64,000 bases of DNA from a virus. The DNA is taken from the IMG/VR virus record IMGVR_UViG_3300017605_000212, positions 1-64,000 of that record; one strand, 5' to 3'. The notes below the pieces were generated by a model that saw only the letters and a program-made list of their open reading frames with translations, made no database searches and was not told the DNA's origin. The translations under genes were made by a program, and so were the position numbers. Shown here in pieces: positions 37,620 to 46,396 of the stretch; within the stretch, counting starts at the first letter, position 1, and the number at the start of each line of letters is the position of its first letter.

Positions 37620-40596
37620 CCGCCACCGGCTGCGTATACGATGCATGGGCGTCGAGCAGTTCCTCCAGTGCGCTTCCCGGTTTCACGTCGATCTGGAAGA
37701 CGTGCTCCTGACCGGAGCCGTATTGCGTTCCTGCTCCCAGCTTCACGAACATGGATTTCATGTTGAAGTGGTCGACCAGCCCGTTCACGATGGGGCGCTT
37801 CATGGTTTTCTTCGTCTCCAAAAACGAGTAGAACTCCGGTCGGGAAAACCTTATGACCCGGCTGTCCACGCAATACTGCACTTGGATGCCGCGTGGGAAG
37901 CGGGCGTCGGGCCACCACAGCGGCTTCACGCTGTTCTTGAGGACCTTGCCGGGGGCCGGGAACTTGTCCGTGTATAGGCTTTCACCCATGTACGCCTTGA
38001 AGAACTGTGTCAGCACCTCCTCAGTATGGATAGCGGTGCCGCCTACTGTGGAGTTGTCCTTCTGTCGGCGGCGGTTCTCATAGAACTGCTTGATGAGGAA
38101 GTCCTTTATCTCCTTCTCGGAGAAGTTGGCTCCGATAGCGTTGGCCAACTGAGCCCCAACGATTATACAGGCCATGACAACGGTCCAGAACCGTTCCGGC
38201 TGGAGGGGCTTTAGCCGCGCGTCCAGTTCATTCTGAACATGAGTGACCAGCTTGAGCATCCCCTCTGGATCGCTGCCCAGCACTCGCGCGTAACGAAGCC
38301 CCATATGGCCAAAATTACTTTCAAGATCAGCAACCAGACGAGTAGCTTCGTGAGTAGGGGTACCGGTACCACCCGGCTGCATCTTTTTGATTTCATATTC
38401 AAAGGTCCTAAGCACGCCAGCGTCCGTCGTCTTCTGGACGCTCTCGATATAGTCGATGAAGCTGTGGTTAGAGCAAATAGTCATGAGCGTATTCCACAGG
38501 CCGCGCGGCTTCGTCTCGGCGTTCACGTTGAGGCGGCTCGCTCCCACGCCTTCGGTGCTGCTAAATAGCACCTTGAATACGTGCGCCTGAATGGACGGAT
38601 CAAAAATCTCGTCCCAGTAGAGCGGCAAGTTGCGGATTTCCTCCATGCGCTTGACAATGGAGCGGGCCGTGGACTGCTGCACTTCCTTGCTCAGCTTGGG
38701 GTGCCCCCAGACTGCCAACCCCGTGGACAACGCGGTGGTCTTACCGCCGCCGCTTTCGCCCCACACGCTCAGCGTAACGCAGTTCTGGCCGGTCAGGGTC
38801 ATGAGCGGGGCAGCGAACGACGCCGCGCAGATTATCTCAAGGTCAGGCCGGTTCCGCCCGCAGAACAACGCCGCTGCCTTGTGCCACGCCGTTGAGGTGC
38901 CGGTCGGCAGGTACTGCTTCCGCAGGTTGCTGTCGCCAACCCCCGCGCTGCTCACGCTCTTGTCGGAATGAAAAATATGGCCTCCGTAGATGAAGCCTGT
39001 TCGGGGGCCTACCCCGTCCTTCTGGTACCACCCAAACGGGCGGGCCTGAATGGAGGCGGCTGCTTCTTGCAGCTTCTGCATGAATGACACGAAAAACTCC
39101 TGTATTGCCCCGATGTACTTCGGGCTGAATAGAACGTCTTGGTCGGACAGGCTGCTGCTGAGTTCGGCGGAATTGGTTATGTCAGTCAGCTTGAGCATGA
39201 CCTCGGTGTCGCTGCCCTTATCTGTGCTCACACGGAAGACGATCCCGGTGGGCGTCTTCTGCATGTATGGTTCCTTGGTCCACTTGCAGCGGAATAGAGG
39301 GATAAGCGGTTGGACCGGGCTGTCATCCTTGTCCTTCTGGACAACTACAACTCCGATGTACCCATCTTGGTCAAAACCGTACCCCCTCGGCAGATCGAAG
39401 ACTACCGGCGCGTTCGTTTTCGGCTGTGTTTGCTGCGCCGCGTGGGCAACGAGCGGGACCGCGAGCGAGAGCGGTGACTTGATCTTGCCGAAGTGCGGGC
39501 AGGTTTTGCAATGGGCACTTCCTGCGGATTGTATAGCACCACAACTTGGCCATCCCAGTCCTCGGCCATCACGCTCTTTAAGTTTTCGGTCCCATAGACT
39601 GTCGGTACTTCCACGGCTATAGCCCGGGTGTAGTCGCCCCATCGCATGAGCAATCGCATTTCCGTCCTCCATGAACGTCGCGGCCAACGTAGTTAGGTTC
39701 CACTCGGGCTGCGCGTAGTCCTTGCCACCGGTCTTTAGTGCGTTCGCCAGCCAAGGGCAACCCTTAAATATACCGACCGGGTCGAGTAACGTGTCGTCGT
39801 ACCCGAGGCCGTCGTCAAGGCTGTCGTCCAGCTTACCAAATGCTGGCCGCTGCCCCCTCAAGGCTCCCATGTCCACCGTGTCAGCGGTTATCGACGCCGT
39901 AACGTGCGGCGCAATCGTCGGCAGAAGCGCCAGAGAAGCGGCAAAATCATAATCGGCGGGCTCCAGATGCAGTAACTTGACTGGCTTGGGCGGGTTAGTC
40001 TTGTGGTTCAGCGTCCCCGGTACGCGCAGTATGCGGACAATGTCGGAGGTTACACCGGCATCGCAGCGGAGGTTGTGTTTGAGTGCCAGAGCCTTGAGCC
40101 CCTCGGCGTAGGGACGCCACTCGATTTCGGTGAGCGGCTTGTCGCTGATCCAGTAGACGTGCAAGCCGCCGCCTGAGGCCACGAGCGCCGTGGGCGTTGG
40201 CAGGCTGGCGTCCTTGCAGAACGTCACGACCGCTGCCACGGCGTCTTCAAGCGTGGCATACCCCTTCGGCGGGTCCTTCACGTCCACGTCGAGCCATAGT
40301 GCCTTGACCGCTGTCACATTGGTGTGGTGGCGCAGCGGCTTGGCCCGTCCCGCACGGTTCTTCGTCGCCTTCTCCTGCGTGGAGAGGCAATAATAAATGT
40401 CCTTGATGACGTTCTTTTTGTTCAGACCCCAGTTCACCGTGTCGATGAACTTCTGGAGGGTCGTAGACGGAACGCCCGACCAAAACTGTTTGGCCGGGTC
40501 GTTCTTGTCGTACAACGTCCAGTGAATGTTAACGTAGCCGGGTTGTCCCCCCGGCCACGCCACAACCCGCGTGAGGAATTGTTGGGTGGCCGACAT
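37570..40596 (-). CDS. Primase-helicase: AEP-like primase fused to DUF927-type helicase
   Basis: 1008 residues. The N-terminal domain looks like an archaeo-eukaryotic primase/PrimPol: WLDVDVKD with Asp103 and Asp105, SGGGLHVYW at 141-149, and RVPGTLNHK near 211-219. A Cys cluster (CGAIQ...C-KTCPHFG) lies near 380-400. The C-terminal half has a DUF927-type helicase core with Walker A GESGGGKTT near 612-620 and Walker B LYWDEIFD near 660. It would unwind and prime the fork for the family A polymerase in the same operon. It is the promoter-distal end of the early operon. Confidence 0.85.
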   Translation of the reverse strand: MSATQQFLTRVVAWPGGQPGYVNIHWTLYDKNDPAKQFWSGVPSTTLQKFIDTVNWGLNKKNVIKDIYYCLSTQEKATKNRAGRAKPLRHHTNVTAVKALWLDVDVKDPPKGYATLEDAVAAVVTFCKDASLPTPTALVASGGGLHVYWISDKPLTEIEWRPYAEGLKALALKHNLRCDAGVTSDIVRILRVPGTLNHKTNPPKPVKLLHLEPADYDFAASLALLPTIAPHVTASITADTVDMGALRGQRPAFGKLDDSLDDGLGYDDTLLDPVGIFKGCPWLANALKTGGKDYAQPEWNLTTLAATFMEDGNAIAHAMGRLHPGYSRGSTDSLWDRKLKERDGRGLGWPSCGAIQSAGSAHCKTCPHFGKIKSPLSLAVPLVAHAAQQTQPKTNAPVVFDLPRGYGFDQDGYIGVVVVQKDKDDSPVQPLIPLFRCKWTKEPYMQKTPTGIVFRVSTDKGSDTEVMLKLTDITNSAELSSSLSDQDVLFSPKYIGAIQEFFVSFMQKLQEAAASIQARPFGWYQKDGVGPRTGFIYGGHIFHSDKSVSSAGVGDSNLRKQYLPTGTSTAWHKAAALFCGRNRPDLEIICAASFAAPLMTLTGQNCVTLSVWGESGGGKTTALSTGLAVWGHPKLSKEVQQSTARSIVKRMEEIRNLPLYWDEIFDPSIQAHVFKVLFSSTEGVGASRLNVNAETKPRGLWNTLMTICSNHSFIDYIESVQKTTDAGVLRTFEYEIKKMQPGGTGTPTHEATRLVADLESNFGHMGLRYARVLGSDPEGMLKLVTHVQNELDARLKPLQPERFWTVVMACIIVGAQLANAIGANFSEKEIKDFLIKQFYENRRRQKDNSTVGGTAIHTEEVLTQFFKAYMGESLYTDKFPAPGKVLKNSVKPLWWPDARFPRGIQVQYCVDSRVIRFSRPEFYSFLETKKTMKRPIVNGLVDHFNMKSMFVKLGAGTQYGSGQEHVFQIDVKPGSALEELLDAHASYTQPVAVMPAAQPDTSQQGPQQ

Positions 40597-40611
40597 TCTG
40601 CATCCTGTTTT

Positions 40612-41625
40612 TTACTTTATTGTTTTGAGCAGGTTCGCGACACGGGCGTTCATCGCCTCGTCCGCTTCTGTCGGTTCTCCTGTGTCCGCGACTGTCTGCG
40701 CTGCGGGCGCTACCGGTGCCGCCTGCATGGGGGCCGGGTTCGCCTGCAAATTGAGGAACCCCGTATTCACCGTCTCGGGCTCCCTCGGCTGGGGCGGTGT
40801 TACCGGCGCGGTAACCTGCGGCTGCGGCGCAGCGATCTGCGGGTTCTGCGGCAGAATACCGATCTGCGGCAGGTGCGGCGTCACGCCGTGCTTGTCGTCG
40901 CCCGTGATGCGAAGGCTCTGCTGGTCCTCACGCAGGGGGAGGATCACCGGGGCCTCGGCGTCGGTCAACGCTTGCAGCGGCTGGAACATCATCTTCGGGT
41001 GCGGCTGGTTCGGGTCGAACTTCACCCGCGTCACGACCGCGTAGTAGGGCCAGCCCATCTTCGTAAGCTGCTCGCCGTAGGTGGCGAGATTGTTCAACGA
41101 CGCAGGTGGGATACGCAGGAACACCGGCTCCATGAGCGGGGCTCCCAACACTTGCTGCGACTGCGACGGCAGGAGGAGAACCGCCAGCCGCTTGTAGTCG
41201 GTGCAGTCGCGGGCCTTGCTGCCGTCTGCGTTGGTGCGCCACGCATTGCGCGGGCAGATGGCGCAGGCCGTTGCCTGCTTGTTGACCACCTCGTCATCCG
41301 GCGTCACGCCGTTGAGCGAAGCGCAGATCGGGCGCATACCCTCGCTGGCGCTCGGATCGTACTTCTCGTAGTACGACTTCGATTTGTTCTTGGCCTGACG
41401 CAATATAATTACGTCGAGGTGATTGGCTGGCGAACCATCGTCGGGGCGGACGAAGGTGTATTTCTCACCGCGCAAGCGCAGCGTCCACACCTTGCCCTTG
41501 TACCCAAGGATGCCATAGCTGCTGCCGATACCCTCGGCTAGGCTCTCCTGCTCTCCGATAGCGCCAAAGGCCTGTGCAGGCTTCTGACCCTTGAAAGCAG
41601 ACATATCAATCAGTTCTTGTCCCAT
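40612..41625 (-). CDS. Putative single-stranded DNA-binding or replication accessory protein
   Basis: 337 residues. The N-terminal 220 are a mixed globular domain with a Cys cluster (CASLNG, CAICPRNAW, DCTDYK) that could bind zinc. The last 100 are Pro/Gln/Ala-rich, ending in a short helix (ARVANLLKTI). A globular part plus a flexible tail, next to the primase-helicase, suggests an ssDNA-binding or replisome hub protein; this is inference. VTAPVT in the tail is encoded by a palindrome copy, and another copy lies 18 nt before the start. Confidence 0.5.
   Translation of the reverse strand: MGQELIDMSAFKGQKPAQAFGAIGEQESLAEGIGSSYGILGYKGKVWTLRLRGEKYTFVRPDDGSPANHLDVIILRQAKNKSKSYYEKYDPSASEGMRPICASLNGVTPDDEVVNKQATACAICPRNAWRTNADGSKARDCTDYKRLAVLLLPSQSQQVLGAPLMEPVFLRIPPASLNNLATYGEQLTKMGWPYYAVVTRVKFDPNQPHPKMMFQPLQALTDAEAPVILPLREDQQSLRITGDDKHGVTPHLPQIGILPQNPQIAAPQPQVTAPVTPPQPREPETVNTGFLNLQANPAPMQAAPVAPAAQTVADTGEPTEADEAMNARVANLLKTIK
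40799..40815. repeat. Dispersed palindrome copy 9
   Basis: GTTACCGGCGCGGTAAC, read as VTAPVT in the preceding gene. Confidence 0.95.
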
Positions 41626-41643
41626 AGGGGGGCTCCATGCGAT

Positions 41644-41660
41644 GTTACCGGACCGGTAAC
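41644..41660. repeat. Dispersed palindrome copy 10 (intercistronic)
   Basis: GTTACCGGACCGGTAAC, 2 nt after a stop codon (41663) and 18 nt before the next start (41625), just 5' of its GGAG ribosome binding site. Confidence 0.95.
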
Positions 41661-41662
41661 GG

Positions 41663-42067
41663 TTACGTGCTTCTCACTCCAACGGATTTAACAGCACTCA
41701 GGTTGCAGCCGGGGGGCAGCGCCTTGTGTTCTTCTATGTACGCCTTGACTGCGGTGCTGTTGGCCTTGCGGTCAAGGAGGTCGAACAATTTGTGTTCAAT
41801 AACGAAACTCATAAACGCCTCGGGGTCGGGCAAAGACGCTTGGTGCTTGACAGTAAGGTACGCCGTGCCAGCAGCCGTCTTCGCTGCGGAAGTACCACTG
41901 GTTTCTAAAAAATTCATTAGCCACGCACCGATTTCATCGCGAGCTTCTGTCCACGCTTTCTTAGCTTCTTCGTGGGCAGCATCCATCTTTTTGATCTGTT
42001 CGCGGATCATGCGGTACTGCTCAATCCGCTGAGCCACGTTCTTGTGTACTGATGTTGCATCACTCAT
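41663..42067 (-). CDS. Helical phage protein of unknown function, recombination cluster
   Basis: 134 residues. The N-terminal coiled coil (about 10-50) is followed by a compact domain with LETSGTSAAKTAAGTAYLTVKH and LPPGC near the C-terminus. This arrangement is familiar from phage proteins of unknown role encoded near helicases and nucleases. It overlaps the SNF2-like gene upstream by 4 nt (ATGA). Confidence 0.6.
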   Translation of the reverse strand: MSDATSVHKNVAQRIEQYRMIREQIKKMDAAHEEAKKAWTEARDEIGAWLMNFLETSGTSAAKTAAGTAYLTVKHQASLPDPEAFMSFVIEHKLFDLLDRKANSTAVKAYIEEHKALPPGCNLSAVKSVGVRST

Positions 42068-43620
42068 GATCTGGCTCCGTCGCGCTTTGCGGTTGCATCC
42101 TCAAACATATCCAGCAGTTGATCTTGCACCTTCTGCTTGCCGCGCAGGAGAGCGTATATCTTTTTCTCCACGGGCGTACCTTGCAGGTGCAGGATTTGCT
42201 GCTTGTGTTTTTGGCCGACGCGACGGATGCGGGCGTTGGCTTGCTCGTAGATTTCGAGCGATGCTGTTGGTCCGTACCATATCACAGTGTCAGCGGCAGT
42301 CAAGGTCACGCCGTGCGCCAGACATTCTGGGTGCGCGAGCAGTACCTTGTATTTCTCGGTGTTCTGAAACAGATGGAATATCTTGTCGCGATTGGGAGTG
42401 CCCCCGTGGACGGTGACGTTCTCGTACCCCTCTTTGTCTAGGTGTTTGGCGAGGCCGGTCAGCGAGTGCCGGAATGGCACAAACACCATCACCTTGCGTT
42501 CAGTGCCCTCCAGTATGTCCATCAGCGCCTCGATGCGCGGCGTTGCATCCAACTCCACATACTCGGGGCTCGTCGTGTAGACCCACCCTTGCGACACCTG
42601 CAACAGCTTGGACATAGCAGCGGCGGCGTTGAGAGCCGTGATCGCCTTGTCCTCCACCATCGTTCTAAATTCGCGAGCCAGCTTGTCGTAGGCCTTGGAC
42701 TGTTCCTTGCTGAGGGGCACGTCGATCACCCGGCTTACCAACTCGGGCAATTCCACAACGTCATCCAAGGCGAAGCGCACGCTGGGTTGCATCCATTTGA
42801 ACGCCTTCTCGACTGCGTCGGGCTTGGGGACCAGCTTGAATTGGCTGATCCGGTTCATCAGGATGCTCTCGGCCTGACGATAAAATTGCGGTACAGTTTG
42901 CGGGGTGACGATTTTGCACTGAGCCCACACGTCAGTAGGCTTATTTGGCATAGGGGCACCAGACATTCCCCATACACAAGAGAACCGTTGGGCGAATTTA
43001 CGCATAGCTTTGCTACGCTGTGAGTTGTTGCGGTAGACCGCGAGTTCATCGAGGATGAGTACGTCAATATCTGTTCGTGCATGGAGGTCTGCCTCGATCA
43101 CTTTAAGGCCGTCGTGATTGATAATGAAAATGTCCGCTCCTGAGCCAGCTAGAGCCGACAACCTTTCGGCCTTCGTACCGTGCAGGACTGACACCTTTCG
43201 GCGTGGTAAGGTAGCAAAAGCTTCGCGGGCCCATACGAAGTGCAGAGTAGATAGGGGTGCCACGATAAGCGCTTTGCCGCAGAGGCCTTGCTGGTATAAG
43301 TAGTCCCATGACCACAGGGCCGTTTTCGTCTTCCCCGTTCCCATATGATTTAATACGTATGCTCGGGGATTTTCTGTGAGAAGGGCGCATGTCTGCCTCT
43401 GCACCTCGAACGGTTGCGCTGCTCCCCAGTCATAGTAGGCGAGCATCGGGTTCGGGGTTTTGTATCCAATGTGACGGAGAAGGTGGCTCTCGTGCAGCGT
43501 GTGCGGCACGACCAAATTGTTACCGCCCGGTAACTCGGGGGCACCGGGGAATAGGTTCTTCGTCGCTGTGGTCTTGGGTATGACCAGCGACTTGTGTTCC
43601 CTTGAGACGACGACGTTCAT
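42064..43620 (-). CDS. SNF2-type superfamily 2 helicase/translocase
   Basis: 518 residues. Walker A HMGTGKTKTA at 92-101, the DEAH-equivalent ILDELAVY with D191/E192, motif III-like WGMSGAPMPN near 225, and motif VI EQANARIRRVGQ near 464. It belongs to the compact SNF2/RapA-like family common in phage replication modules, translocating on dsDNA in repair, recombination or fork restart. ATGA overlaps link it to genes on both sides, including the VRR-NUC nuclease. ELPGGNN near residues 29-35 is encoded by a palindrome copy. Confidence 0.88.
   Translation of the reverse strand: MNVVVSREHKSLVIPKTTATKNLFPGAPELPGGNNLVVPHTLHESHLLRHIGYKTPNPMLAYYDWGAAQPFEVQRQTCALLTENPRAYVLNHMGTGKTKTALWSWDYLYQQGLCGKALIVAPLSTLHFVWAREAFATLPRRKVSVLHGTKAERLSALAGSGADIFIINHDGLKVIEADLHARTDIDVLILDELAVYRNNSQRSKAMRKFAQRFSCVWGMSGAPMPNKPTDVWAQCKIVTPQTVPQFYRQAESILMNRISQFKLVPKPDAVEKAFKWMQPSVRFALDDVVELPELVSRVIDVPLSKEQSKAYDKLAREFRTMVEDKAITALNAAAAMSKLLQVSQGWVYTTSPEYVELDATPRIEALMDILEGTERKVMVFVPFRHSLTGLAKHLDKEGYENVTVHGGTPNRDKIFHLFQNTEKYKVLLAHPECLAHGVTLTAADTVIWYGPTASLEIYEQANARIRRVGQKHKQQILHLQGTPVEKKIYALLRGKQKVQDQLLDMFEDATAKRDGARS
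43519..43534. repeat. Dispersed palindrome copy 11 (short spacer)
   Basis: GTTACCGCCCGGTAAC in the SNF2-like gene, read as LPGGN. Confidence 0.95.
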
Positions 43621-43910
43621 AGTAACGACCGTATGTACGACAATGCTTCCGCAAGTGAAGGTTTATCCTTCACCACGAACACCTTGCCACCGGCTATCTC
43701 AATAGCCGCTTTAGTCTCTATTTGGCGCGGTGTCAACTCCTTCCCCGGCACTTTGGTTTCAATCGCAACGAACTGACCACCAGCGCAGAGGAAGTAGTCC
43801 AAACCGGGCGATCCGTACCCGGTCTGGACTGGCATAAACTTGAAGACGTAGGGCCGAAACTCTTTCAGCCCTTCGTTCACCATGTGTTTAACGCGACCCT
43901 CTGGGGTCAC
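43617..43910 (-). CDS. VRR-NUC domain nuclease
   Basis: 97 residues, a minimal VRR-NUC PD-(D/E)XK enzyme. Glu4 lies in the first helix, GSPGLDYF at 33-40 carries the catalytic Asp38, IETK at 50-53 carries Glu51 and Lys53, and the RQIE helix follows. Such nucleases cut branched or flapped DNA and are often paired with SNF2 helicases in phages, as here by a 4-nt overlap. Confidence 0.88.
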   Translation of the reverse strand: MTPEGRVKHMVNEGLKEFRPYVFKFMPVQTGYGSPGLDYFLCAGGQFVAIETKVPGKELTPRQIETKAAIEIAGGKVFVVKDKPSLAEALSYIRSLL

Positions 43911-44584
43911 GCCACGCCCTCGATCTTGCCCTTGCGGAGCATGACCCAGCCACCGGCTGAAATGATAATCAGCCCCTCATCCACCATCTTGCCCAGCAAG
44001 GTGTGAATTGCTCCCTTGCCGCCCGCTTCAAGGAACTTCTGGTGAAGCACCTTTTTGTGGAGGGCGGTCGGATGCACCTTCGCCAGCACGTCCAGAATGA
44101 TAGTCCGTGCTTTGTTGATACGCTCCGCTTGGGCAGCGGCGGCTGCTTCCCGTTCCTCTTTGGACCGCCACGCACCCTTTTTACGGGCGACGTGGGTGTC
44201 GCCGGTTACCGGCGCGGTAACACCGTTCGGTTTCACCGCGATCTGGACATTCTTGAGGACGACAATGGTGTAACGCTCGTAGGTCGCGCCACGTCCACTG
44301 TTGAACCAGATAATGTCCTCCACGCGCAGCCGCCGCATACCGGCAAGGATCGTCGTCCGAGTGTAACCATACTCGGTTTTCAGGTCCGCTATCAACTGCT
44401 TGAAGTTCTGGTGGTAGTGGTGTCGGAACAGGTACTCCTTGATTACCATGTCGACAGTCACACGCGCCGGGGGTGATACCGCCTGCTTGGGCATGGCGGT
44501 TCTCATTTTGGCCAACGCGGCGGCAACCTTCGCTGCCACGGCGTCGTCAATCATCTTCTGCATCTTGCGATCTGTTTTAGTCAT
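43907..44584 (-). CDS. DNA-binding protein with two winged-helix-like domains
   Basis: 225 residues. The N-terminal helix-rich segment (about 45-110: KEYLFRHHYHQNFKQLI, TRTTILAGMRRLRVED) and the C-terminal segment (about 165-220: HKKVLHQKFLEAGGKGAIHTL, ending in a WVML wing) each read as winged helices. They are joined by a basic linker containing VTAPVT from a palindrome copy. It overlaps the VRR-NUC gene by 4 nt. A possible regulator or replication initiator. Confidence 0.55.
   Translation of the reverse strand: MTKTDRKMQKMIDDAVAAKVAAALAKMRTAMPKQAVSPPARVTVDMVIKEYLFRHHYHQNFKQLIADLKTEYGYTRTTILAGMRRLRVEDIIWFNSGRGATYERYTIVVLKNVQIAVKPNGVTAPVTGDTHVARKKGAWRSKEEREAAAAAQAERINKARTIILDVLAKVHPTALHKKVLHQKFLEAGGKGAIHTLLGKMVDEGLIIISAGGWVMLRKGKIEGVA
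44205..44221. repeat. Dispersed palindrome copy 12
   Basis: GTTACCGGCGCGGTAAC, read as VTAPVT between the two winged-helix-like domains. Confidence 0.95.
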
Positions 44585-44597
44585 CTGGAGTGTGCTT

Positions 44598-45131
44598 TCA
44601 CCTTTTGTGATACAGCCTGTTGATAGGAGACGCCTGCGCGGTCTGCGGCATTGCGTTGCAGTCCTCTGCGGTGTCTTTTGGTTGGAGTTGCTGGAGCAAC
44701 CCGATTTTTGCGAGCAGCGCGTCAGACGGATATAGGTGAATATCGTCCTCGATAATCACCGGGTCTGCACCGTACTGCTGCACAAACACGAATACTTTTC
44801 CGTTGTGGGCGCACACACTCATGTGGGCGGGTCCGTTGTAGAGGCGACCGGGCTCCATGCCGGGGTGCTTCGACGCCTGCGCGGCTGTTTCCGCCATACG
44901 CATACGGTCAAGCAGCGGGCCCAGCATTACGCTACAGTCGTATACCGTTTCCCTCCGCGATGGCGGATCAGGCCGCACTTGGTGCATTATCTCTTTGAAG
45001 TCCATCTTCACGCCTGCTTGGGCAAGCGCGACTATCTCGCTCACCCCCAAGACGTGGCGCGGCGGCTCCGTCGGATGACCACCTATTACATAGGGCTCGG
45101 GGTATTGCGGATCGTAGATGCTGTTGCTCAT
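44598..45131 (-). CDS. Hypothetical early protein
   Basis: 177 residues, mixed alpha/beta, with a Pro-rich N-terminus (YPEPYVIGGHPTEPPRH) and a central beta segment (GKVFVFVQQYGADPVIIEDD). Not recognised. It is part of the leftward early operon with 4-nt overlap to its upstream neighbour. Confidence 0.55.
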   Translation of the reverse strand: MSNSIYDPQYPEPYVIGGHPTEPPRHVLGVSEIVALAQAGVKMDFKEIMHQVRPDPPSRRETVYDCSVMLGPLLDRMRMAETAAQASKHPGMEPGRLYNGPAHMSVCAHNGKVFVFVQQYGADPVIIEDDIHLYPSDALLAKIGLLQQLQPKDTAEDCNAMPQTAQASPINRLYHKR

Positions 45132-45337
45132 GATGCCCTCAGATCGCGTTCAAGAATTGTGATCGGGCGATAGTCCCAGACCGGTTCGCCTAGGTTGTGG
45201 TTACGTTTCCGCAGGCACTTCTCCAGCCACATGACATAGCCGTCCTGCCGGGACCACCTCGGCACCCAGCAGAACATCGGGTGCCAGTTGTCCAGTCGCT
45301 TTGTCTTTTCATCGGGGGTTTCGTATCGCCACCTCAT
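45128..45337 (-). CDS. Small Trp/Arg-rich hypothetical protein
   Basis: 69 residues with seven Trp. It has ATGA overlaps with both neighbours, which supports it being a real gene. No known motif. Confidence 0.5.
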   Translation of the reverse strand: MRWRYETPDEKTKRLDNWHPMFCWVPRWSRQDGYVMWLEKCLRKRNHNLGEPVWDYRPITILERDLRAS

Positions 45338-45546
45338 TGGATGATCCCCAGATTATCCAAGGCCTTTATGGTTGTGACGAGCCCAATTACGAACAGGATG
45401 ACGCAGACAATCACCACCACAGTCCACACCATCACGACTAAACTCGCCAGATACCACAAGAGCATCAGGCCGGGTGCCAGCATCAACGCGATGCCCGTAG
45501 CCAAGGACATTTTGTACCACGTCGAATTTTCAATCTCTCGGCGCAT
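45334..45546 (-). CDS. Small membrane protein
   Basis: 70 residues with two adjacent hydrophobic helices (about 14-35 and 37-58) and a short cytosolic-type N-terminus (MRREIENSTWYK). Overlaps its neighbour by 4 nt. Possible host-membrane factor. Confidence 0.55.
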   Translation of the reverse strand: MRREIENSTWYKMSLATGIALMLAPGLMLLWYLASLVVMVWTVVVIVCVILFVIGLVTTIKALDNLGIIQ

Positions 45547-45547
45547 G

Positions 45548-45799
45548 TTATCTGCTCTCCACTTTTATGTCAACTACGTCCACGCGCTTGTCCGTCACGA
45601 ACATGCCCCCGAAAACGGGCTTGCCCTCGAAGTCTGCGCGGAACACTATGATTTCTCCGACCGTTACAGGGCCGGGTATCCAGCCCCGTATCAAGTCCCC
45701 TTGCTCAGGTCCGCCGCCAGCGATAGCGGCAAAGTGGCACCCATTAGGGTACACCCTTTCCACCTTCTGGCGGCTGACCACTTCAAAGTCTGCGATCAT
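45548..45799 (-). CDS. Small beta-rich hypothetical protein
   Basis: 83 residues, all-beta composition (ADFEVVSRQKVERVY, VGEIIVFRADF), 1 nt from the next gene and overlapping the previous by 4 nt. Not recognised. Confidence 0.5.
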   Translation of the reverse strand: MIADFEVVSRQKVERVYPNGCHFAAIAGGGPEQGDLIRGWIPGPVTVGEIIVFRADFEGKPVFGGMFVTDKRVDVVDIKVESR

Positions 45800-46182
45800 A
45801 GTTTGTTTTTCCGGTTGAACTCCAGCAGGTCGAACTTACGCGCTTGCAAGGCCTTCCTTGCCCGCTCTACGTCTGACGGGTCCACATTGCCCTTTGACAT
45901 AGCTGCTAGGCGCTGCTCCCACTCCCGTATCTCGGAACGTAACTTCCGCCGTTGACGCTTGAGGAAGCGGAGCCTGCCCTCCGGTGTCTCCGCTTGGGTG
46001 GCTATACGCGGCGCGGAGGTCTGAGGCTCGCTTGGCCGAGAAGGCCACGCTGGCCTCACTTCGCCCTCGTGGCGTCGCAGAAATGAGGGTATCGGCTCCC
46101 CCTCCTGCGGCCACGGGCACTCCAGCGCCCAGCGCCGCCCCTCGTCGTCGATGATATGGTCCGCGTGAAACTTCACGGGCAT
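45796..46182 (-). CDS. Basic hypothetical protein with C-terminal coiled coil
   Basis: 128 residues from ATG 46182 with AAAGGA. The N-terminal region is mixed. Residues about 70-125 are a basic coiled coil (RLRFLKRQRRKLRSEIREWE). A palindrome copy lies 23 nt before the start. The upstream ribbon-helix-helix ORF continues across almost all of this gene in another frame. This frame is the more protein-like of the two. Confidence 0.6.
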   Translation of the reverse strand: MPVKFHADHIIDDEGRRWALECPWPQEGEPIPSFLRRHEGEVRPAWPSRPSEPQTSAPRIATQAETPEGRLRFLKRQRRKLRSEIREWEQRLAAMSKGNVDPSDVERARKALQARKFDLLEFNRKNKL

Positions 46183-46396
46183 ATGGTCGTCCTTTCTTCG
46201 GTTTTGTTACCGGCTCGGTAACAGGCTCGCCCAACAGTTGTTGGATCAGCGGTCGAAGCAGGTCCACCTTGCTGAGGTTCAACTCCCTCGCACGGCTATC
46301 CAGCTTGTCCCACAGGGGCCGGTCCAACGAAATTGAAATCGACCTTGGTAGGCCCATTGTCGTGTCGATCCCACGAGTATGATACTTCGTTGCCAT
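45836..46396 (-). CDS. Ribbon-helix-helix DNA-binding protein, C-terminus doubtful
   Basis: The frame from ATG 46396 (AAGGGG upstream) encodes PRSISISLDRPLWDKLDSRA and NLSKVDLLRPLIQQLL, a good ribbon-helix-helix: a polar beta strand, then two helices. Such dimers bind short palindromes. VTEPVTKPKKGRPYAR follows, with VTEPVT encoded by a palindrome copy. Beyond about residue 70 the frame overlaps the next gene for 347 nt and becomes Gly/Ala/Arg-rich junk-like sequence. The true C-terminus may therefore come from a frameshift, or the overlap may be fortuitous. Confidence 0.5.
   Translation of the reverse strand: MATKYHTRGIDTTMGLPRSISISLDRPLWDKLDSRARELNLSKVDLLRPLIQQLLGEPVTEPVTKPKKGRPYAREVSRGPYHRRRGAALGAGVPVAAGGGADTLISATPRGRSEASVAFSAKRASDLRAAYSHPSGDTGGQAPLPQASTAEVTFRDTGVGAAPSSYVKGQCGPVRRRAGKEGLASA
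46206..46222. repeat. Dispersed palindrome copy 13
   Basis: GTTACCGGCTCGGTAAC. Read as VTEPVT in the ribbon-helix-helix frame, and 23 nt upstream of the ATG at 46182. Confidence 0.95.

Noticed and set aside
38360-38375. GGTACCGGTACC palindrome in the primase-helicase gene as a family member
   Set aside because: Different half-sites (GGTACC); a single occurrence explainable by codon use.
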